Shown: positions 61,682 through 64,000 of the stretch, piece after piece
Position numbering within the stretch: position 1 is the first letter of the stretch
Layout of the letters: the number at the start of each line of letters is the position of its first letter
Origin: Rhizobium leucaenae USDA 9039
Lineage (GTDB): Bacteria > Pseudomonadota > Alphaproteobacteria > Rhizobiales > Rhizobiaceae
Direction: 5' to 3'
NCBI RefSeq assembly: GCF_000426285.1
Contig: NZ_AUFB01000008.1
Span: 1-64,000 of the forward strand
DNA length: 64,000 bases
Notes under the pieces: model-generated
The model's input: only the letters and a program-made list of their open reading frames with translations
What the model was told of the DNA's origin: nothing
Databases searched by the model: none
Translations under genes and position numbers: made by a program

Positions 61682-62206
61682 ATGAGTGACAGCTTTCTCT
61701 ACACGACCCCTCTCGACCCCCGCGCTAAGCCGCTGATCGATGAGCTGATCCATGAATATGACAGCCGCTACGGCAACTATTTCAGCGCCGAGGGTGCTGC
61801 GGCCGAACTCAACCGCTACCCACCCGAGGCCTTCGCGCCTCCGCACGGTAATCTCGTACTTTTGATCCGCGATGGCGAAACAATCGGTGGCGGCGCCTTC
61901 AAGCGCTATGACGAGCACACTGCCGAATTCAAGCGCATTTGGACCCGCCATGATCTGCGCCGGCAGGGGCTGGCGCGCAAGCTCCTGATCGAGCTGGGAT
62001 CTCAGGCCGCCCGCCAGGGCTATTCCCGCATCTACCTGACGACAGGCTTCCGCCAGCCGGAGGCGGTCGGTCTCTATCTCAACTATGGCTACGCCGCCCT
62101 GTTCGACCAGACCGTCGATCCGGAAATCCATAAGACGCCGCCGTTCGAGAAGGACGTCAGCCATCTGGCCGAACCTGAGCTACGTGTGGCTGTCGGCAAT
62201 AGGTGA
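61682..62206 (+). CDS. GNAT N-acetyltransferase (YxeL-like)
   Basis: A 174-residue acetyltransferase with the acetyl-CoA loop at WTRHDLRRQGLARKLLIELG and RIYLTTGFRQPEAVGLYLNYGY, typical for amino-acid-type GNAT. In Bacillus the yxe operon uses YxeL to N-acetylate S-(2-succino)cysteine before the YxeK monooxygenase and the YxeP deacylase; the same set of genes is here with an amino-acid importer. Start ATG at 61682 after the overlapping stops of the previous gene. Confidence 0.75.
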   Translation: MSDSFLYTTPLDPRAKPLIDELIHEYDSRYGNYFSAEGAAAELNRYPPEAFAPPHGNLVLLIRDGETIGGGAFKRYDEHTAEFKRIWTRHDLRRQGLARKLLIELGSQAARQGYSRIYLTTGFRQPEAVGLYLNYGYAALFDQTVDPEIHKTPPFEKDVSHLAEPELRVAVGNR

Positions 62207-62244
62207 AACGGCGCGCAACGGATAACCGATAAAAGGGAAACATC

Positions 62245-64000
62245 ATGGCACTGACGACAGATTATGCGGGCATCGCTCTCAGCAACAGGGTCGCCGATCA
62301 AAAGCAGGATTATTCCCGCTATCGCATCGTCCCAGCCCGTCACCCCGGCCGGTTGGTGGGAACCATTTTCGCCGCCCTCGTCATCGCTGCCGTGCTTTAT
62401 TCCACTTTCACCAATCCGCGCTGGGGTTGGGACGTTTTCGCGCAATGGTTCTTCGCCGAGCCCGTTCTCGTCGGTCTCGGCAGGACGTTGCTTCTGACGG
62501 TGCTTGCCGCCATTTCCTGCTCGGTCCTCGGCACGGCGCTGGCGCTCGCCCGCGTTTCCAAGTCGCCGCTGCTGTCCGGTCTCTCCTGGGGCTATATCTG
62601 GCTGCTGCGCTCGATCCCGATGATCGTGCTGCTGCTGGTGCTGAACAATCTCGGCTATCTCTACGAGACGATCAAAGTCGGCATTCCCTTCACCGATACG
62701 GTCTTCATCGACTATCCGACGGTGCAGCTATTGACGCCCTTTGCTGCCGCCTTCTTGGGGCTGACGCTCAATCAATCGGCGTTTTTCGCCGAGATCGTGC
62801 GCGGCGGCATCCTCTCTGTCGATCAGGGACAACTTGAAGCGGCCTCGGCGCTCGGCCTCTCCCGCCGCAGGCAAGCCTTCCGCATCGTCCTGCCGCAGGC
62901 GATGCGCTCCATCCTGCCGACCGGCTTCAATGAGATCATCGGATTGGCGAAAAGCACGTCCGTAGTCTATGTGCTCGCCCTGCCGGAACTCTTCTATACG
63001 GTGCAGGTCATCTACCGCCGCAACCTCGAAGTCATTCCGTTGCTGATGGTCGCGACCGTCTGGTATCTGGTCATCATGACGGTGCTGTCGGTCGCGCAGC
63101 ACTATATCGAGCGCTATTTCTCGAAGGGTGCCGTGCGCAACCCGACGCCGCTTCCCTTCCAGGCCTTCTTAGAACGATTCCGCCGTCCGCTACCCCTTAT
63201 CAACATCGCGACGGATACGGCGCTCAGGCCCGGCGTCATCGACGTGGCAAGTTTCAGGGCCGCTGGCGGGGCCGTGCGCATTCACGGTATTTCGAAAAGC
63301 TTCGGTGCGCTGAAGGTGCTTGACAACATCGAACTCACCCTACCGCCCGGCAGCGTGACCGCTATCCTCGGCCCCTCCGGTTCCGGCAAGTCGACGCTCC
63401 TGCGCGCCATTAACCACCTGGAGCGCGTCGATGGCGGCTTCATCTCCATCGACGGCAATCTGATTGGTTACAGCCAGAAGGGCGACACACTCTACGAGCT
63501 CAAGGAAAAGGATATTCTGAAGAGCCGCGCCGATATCGGCATGGTGTTTCAGAGCTTCAATCTCTTTCCGCATCTGACCGTGCTCGAAAACCTTATCGAA
63601 GCGCCGATCCAGGTGCGCGGCGTCAGCCGCGAGGATGCCGTGCAATTGGCGCAGGAACTGCTTGCCCGCGTCGGCCTCAGCGACAAGATCAATGCCTACC
63701 CGCGCCAGCTTTCCGGCGGCCAGCAGCAGCGCGTTGCGATCGCCCGCGCACTGGCGCTCCGCCCTAAGGTGTTGCTCTTCGACGAGCCGACTTCGGCGCT
63801 CGATCCAGAACTGGTCGGCGAGGTACTTGACGTCATCAAGGAACTTGCCCGCACCGGTACGACGCTTGTGATCGTCACCCATGAGACCGGCTTTGCCCGA
63901 GAAGTCGCCGATACGGTGATCTTCATGGAAGGCGGCCACATTCTTGAGGCCGGGCCGCCGGCCCGCATCTTCAACGAAGCGGAACATCCGCGCACCCGCG
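62245..64000 (+). CDS. Fused amino acid ABC transporter permease/ATP-binding protein (partial)
   Basis: One open frame runs from the ATG at 62245 (AAAAGGGAAA before it) to the window edge. Residues 1-290 are a polar amino acid permease with about five helices, FVLRSIPM-like gate segment WLLRSIPMIVLLL and the EAA loop IVRGGILSVDQGQLEAASALGL. A linker of about 45 residues leads into a HisP/GlnQ-type ATPase with GPSGSGKST, VFQSFNLFPHLTV, LSGGQQQR, VLLFDEPTSALDPE and VTHET. Codons were followed through the junction and no stop lies between. The last residues of the ATPase are outside the window. Confidence 0.9.
   Translation, partial: MALTTDYAGIALSNRVADQKQDYSRYRIVPARHPGRLVGTIFAALVIAAVLYSTFTNPRWGWDVFAQWFFAEPVLVGLGRTLLLTVLAAISCSVLGTALALARVSKSPLLSGLSWGYIWLLRSIPMIVLLLVLNNLGYLYETIKVGIPFTDTVFIDYPTVQLLTPFAAAFLGLTLNQSAFFAEIVRGGILSVDQGQLEAASALGLSRRRQAFRIVLPQAMRSILPTGFNEIIGLAKSTSVVYVLALPELFYTVQVIYRRNLEVIPLLMVATVWYLVIMTVLSVAQHYIERYFSKGAVRNPTPLPFQAFLERFRRPLPLINIATDTALRPGVIDVASFRAAGGAVRIHGISKSFGALKVLDNIELTLPPGSVTAILGPSGSGKSTLLRAINHLERVDGGFISIDGNLIGYSQKGDTLYELKEKDILKSRADIGMVFQSFNLFPHLTVLENLIEAPIQVRGVSREDAVQLAQELLARVGLSDKINAYPRQLSGGQQQRVAIARALALRPKVLLFDEPTSALDPELVGEVLDVIKELARTGTTLVIVTHETGFAREVADTVIFMEGGHILEAGPPARIFNEAEHPRTR

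Noticed and set aside
1..64000. CRISPR arrays, tRNA or rRNA genes
   Set aside because: Looked for regular short repeats and for cloverleaf-like or rRNA sequence while reading; none was seen. A covariance-model scan was not possible.

Overview
This window looks like the replication region and adjoining accessory DNA of a large Rhizobiaceae (Rhizobium/Agrobacterium-type) plasmid. The evidence is a complete repABC replication/partition operon, with its antisense RNA between repB and repC, on the minus strand at about 0.9-4.8 kb. Other alphaproteobacterial markers agree: a RopA-type porin, DUF1127 and DUF1236 small proteins, a fused amino-acid ABC permease/ATPase, an AHL quorum-sensing pair and many solute transporters. 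I see no tRNA, rRNA or CRISPR array.

Layout. 0-5 kb: tail of an IS66-like transposase, then repC, ctRNA, repB and repA. 5-14 kb: DUF488 protein, an entericidin-like lipoprotein, an orphan TadG-like vWA protein, a GGDEF-EAL protein, a methyltransferase and a 1129-residue hybrid histidine kinase. 14-20 kb: a complete peptide/oligosaccharide-type ABC importer (binding protein, two permeases, two ATPases) ending in a GNAT gene. 20-26 kb: secreted small proteins, an AraC remnant, a second GGDEF-EAL protein and a frameshifted sugar-binding protein. 26-31 kb: an Lrp-type regulator divergent from an amino-acid ABC importer that leads into a homocysteine methyltransferase, probably for a methylated sulfur amino acid. 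31-34 kb: a luxR-luxI pair followed by two small genes and a metallo-beta-lactamase-fold hydrolase.

34.9-45.7 kb is the most unusual part. It is a tightly packed ten-gene plus-strand operon that encodes two GMC dehydrogenases, each with a C-x5-C-x3-C [3Fe-4S]-type motif, and two FAD-sorbitol-dehydrogenase-type small subunits. It also encodes a GH15 glucoamylase-like hydrolase, a VioB/RebD-like ferritin-fold protein, two sugar-isomerase TIM barrels and two calycin-like proteins. It reads as an oxidative glycoside pathway of unknown substrate.

45.8-51.9 kb (minus strand) holds the full four-enzyme L-threonate/2-oxo-tetronate pathway (ltnD, otnK, otnC, otnI) followed by ureidoglycine aminohydrolase and succinate-semialdehyde dehydrogenase. 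A tartrate-dehydrogenase relic lies upstream. 52-64 kb holds a porin, a YghU-type glutathione transferase, a decayed sugar-catabolic locus (frameshifted ROK regulator, two genes cut by one deletion, one surviving ATPase), small proteins, and a yxe-like sulfur amino acid operon in which a deletion joins the monooxygenase to the M20 deacylase. The window ends inside the fused ABC permease/ATPase.

The plasmid therefore carries several import-plus-catabolism modules in different states of repair, two c-di-GMP proteins and a quorum-sensing locus. All functions are inferred from sequence features I could recognise by reading; no database search was run.
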